A stretch of DNA of 58,521 bases, taken from assembly GCA_937952235.1 (NCBI GenBank), contig CALFZM010000389.1:1-58521 (forward strand). Reading direction: 5' to 3'. Numbering within the stretch: the stretch's first letter is position 1; each line of letters starts with the position of its first letter. A program made the position numbers and the translations under genes. This document shows positions 58,510-58,521 of this stretch, in pieces. Below the pieces are notes generated by a model, which did not search any database, was not told where the DNA came from, and was given only the letters and a program-made list of their open reading frames with translations. Source of the stretch: an uncultured Opitutia bacterium (GTDB lineage: Bacteria; Verrucomicrobiota; Verrucomicrobiia; Opitutales; Opitutaceae).

Positions 58510-58521
58510 CCCCCCGTTGGG

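Noticed and set aside
1..58521. CRISPR arrays, tRNA/rRNA genes, prophage or IS transposase
   Set aside because: I saw no regularly spaced direct repeats, no cloverleaf, and no transposase, integrase or phage protein motifs.

Overview
The window looks like a chromosomal segment of a verrucomicrobium, most likely Opitutaceae or a close relative. The evidence is the high GC, two long TonB-dependent receptors, a PVC-type mix of secreted sulfatases, cytochrome-c/heme dehydrogenases and DUF1587-1595/DUF1552 pairs, and a protein ending in a VPDGG-CTERM tail, which is characteristic of Verrucomicrobia. This is inference from gene content; no rRNA or other marker is present. I found no tRNA, rRNA, CRISPR array, insertion sequence or phage gene.

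Layout. (1) 70-13887 is a secreted polysaccharide or sugar-derivative module: a GH42-like glycosidase, a PhoPQ-activated-type hydrolase, an FG-GAP repeat protein translationally coupled to a sulfatase, a giant heme-binding dehydrogenase coupled to a Gfo/Idh/MocA oxidoreductase, an SGNH hydrolase and an exported SIS-like protein. (2) 14070-28920: an AAC(6')-like acetyltransferase, a TonB receptor, an 810-residue secreted protein of unknown function, a FAD oxidoreductase, an FMN-binding/polyferredoxin membrane protein coupled to its likely flavin transferase ApbE, then a fucose-isomerase-like enzyme divergent from a dipeptide epimerase and an SDR. (3) 29250-38297: a second TonB receptor, a coupled RlmM/SpoU-type rRNA or tRNA methyltransferase pair, and a DUF1587-1595 cytochrome protein followed by its DUF1552 partner. 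(4) 38378-41542, minus strand: DUF350, a small SGFGS-tailed protein, a YgiC/YjfC-type ATP-grasp ligase and a frameshifted DUF4178 protein. This is a compact cassette resembling the enterobacterial yjfLMC/ygiBC genes. (5) 41749-47468: two tandem TPR proteins and a VPDGG-CTERM exported protein with a good sigma-54 promoter candidate. (6) 47734-58509: a PL6 lyase with two paralogous secreted hydrolases and an orphan receiver domain on the minus strand, then a beta-helix protein coupled to a PL10-like pectate lyase and a mutarotase-like protein on the plus strand. This last block points to pectin or uronate polymer breakdown.

Three families of palindromic intergenic repeats punctuate the region. 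Family A (GGTGGAGC plus a 9-bp stem and TCCC loop) mostly lies between convergent genes, usually as inverted pairs. Family B (GGGAGC plus a GCGGCCG stem and TCCC loop) occurs three times, and two pairs bracket the broken DUF4178 gene. Family C is built from CACGAA units. Most gene starts lack a Shine-Dalgarno sequence and follow pyrimidine-rich leaders.

The best candidates for an under-described system are the ATP-grasp/DUF350/DUF4178 cassette and the sigma-54-driven VPDGG-CTERM locus with its two TPR proteins.
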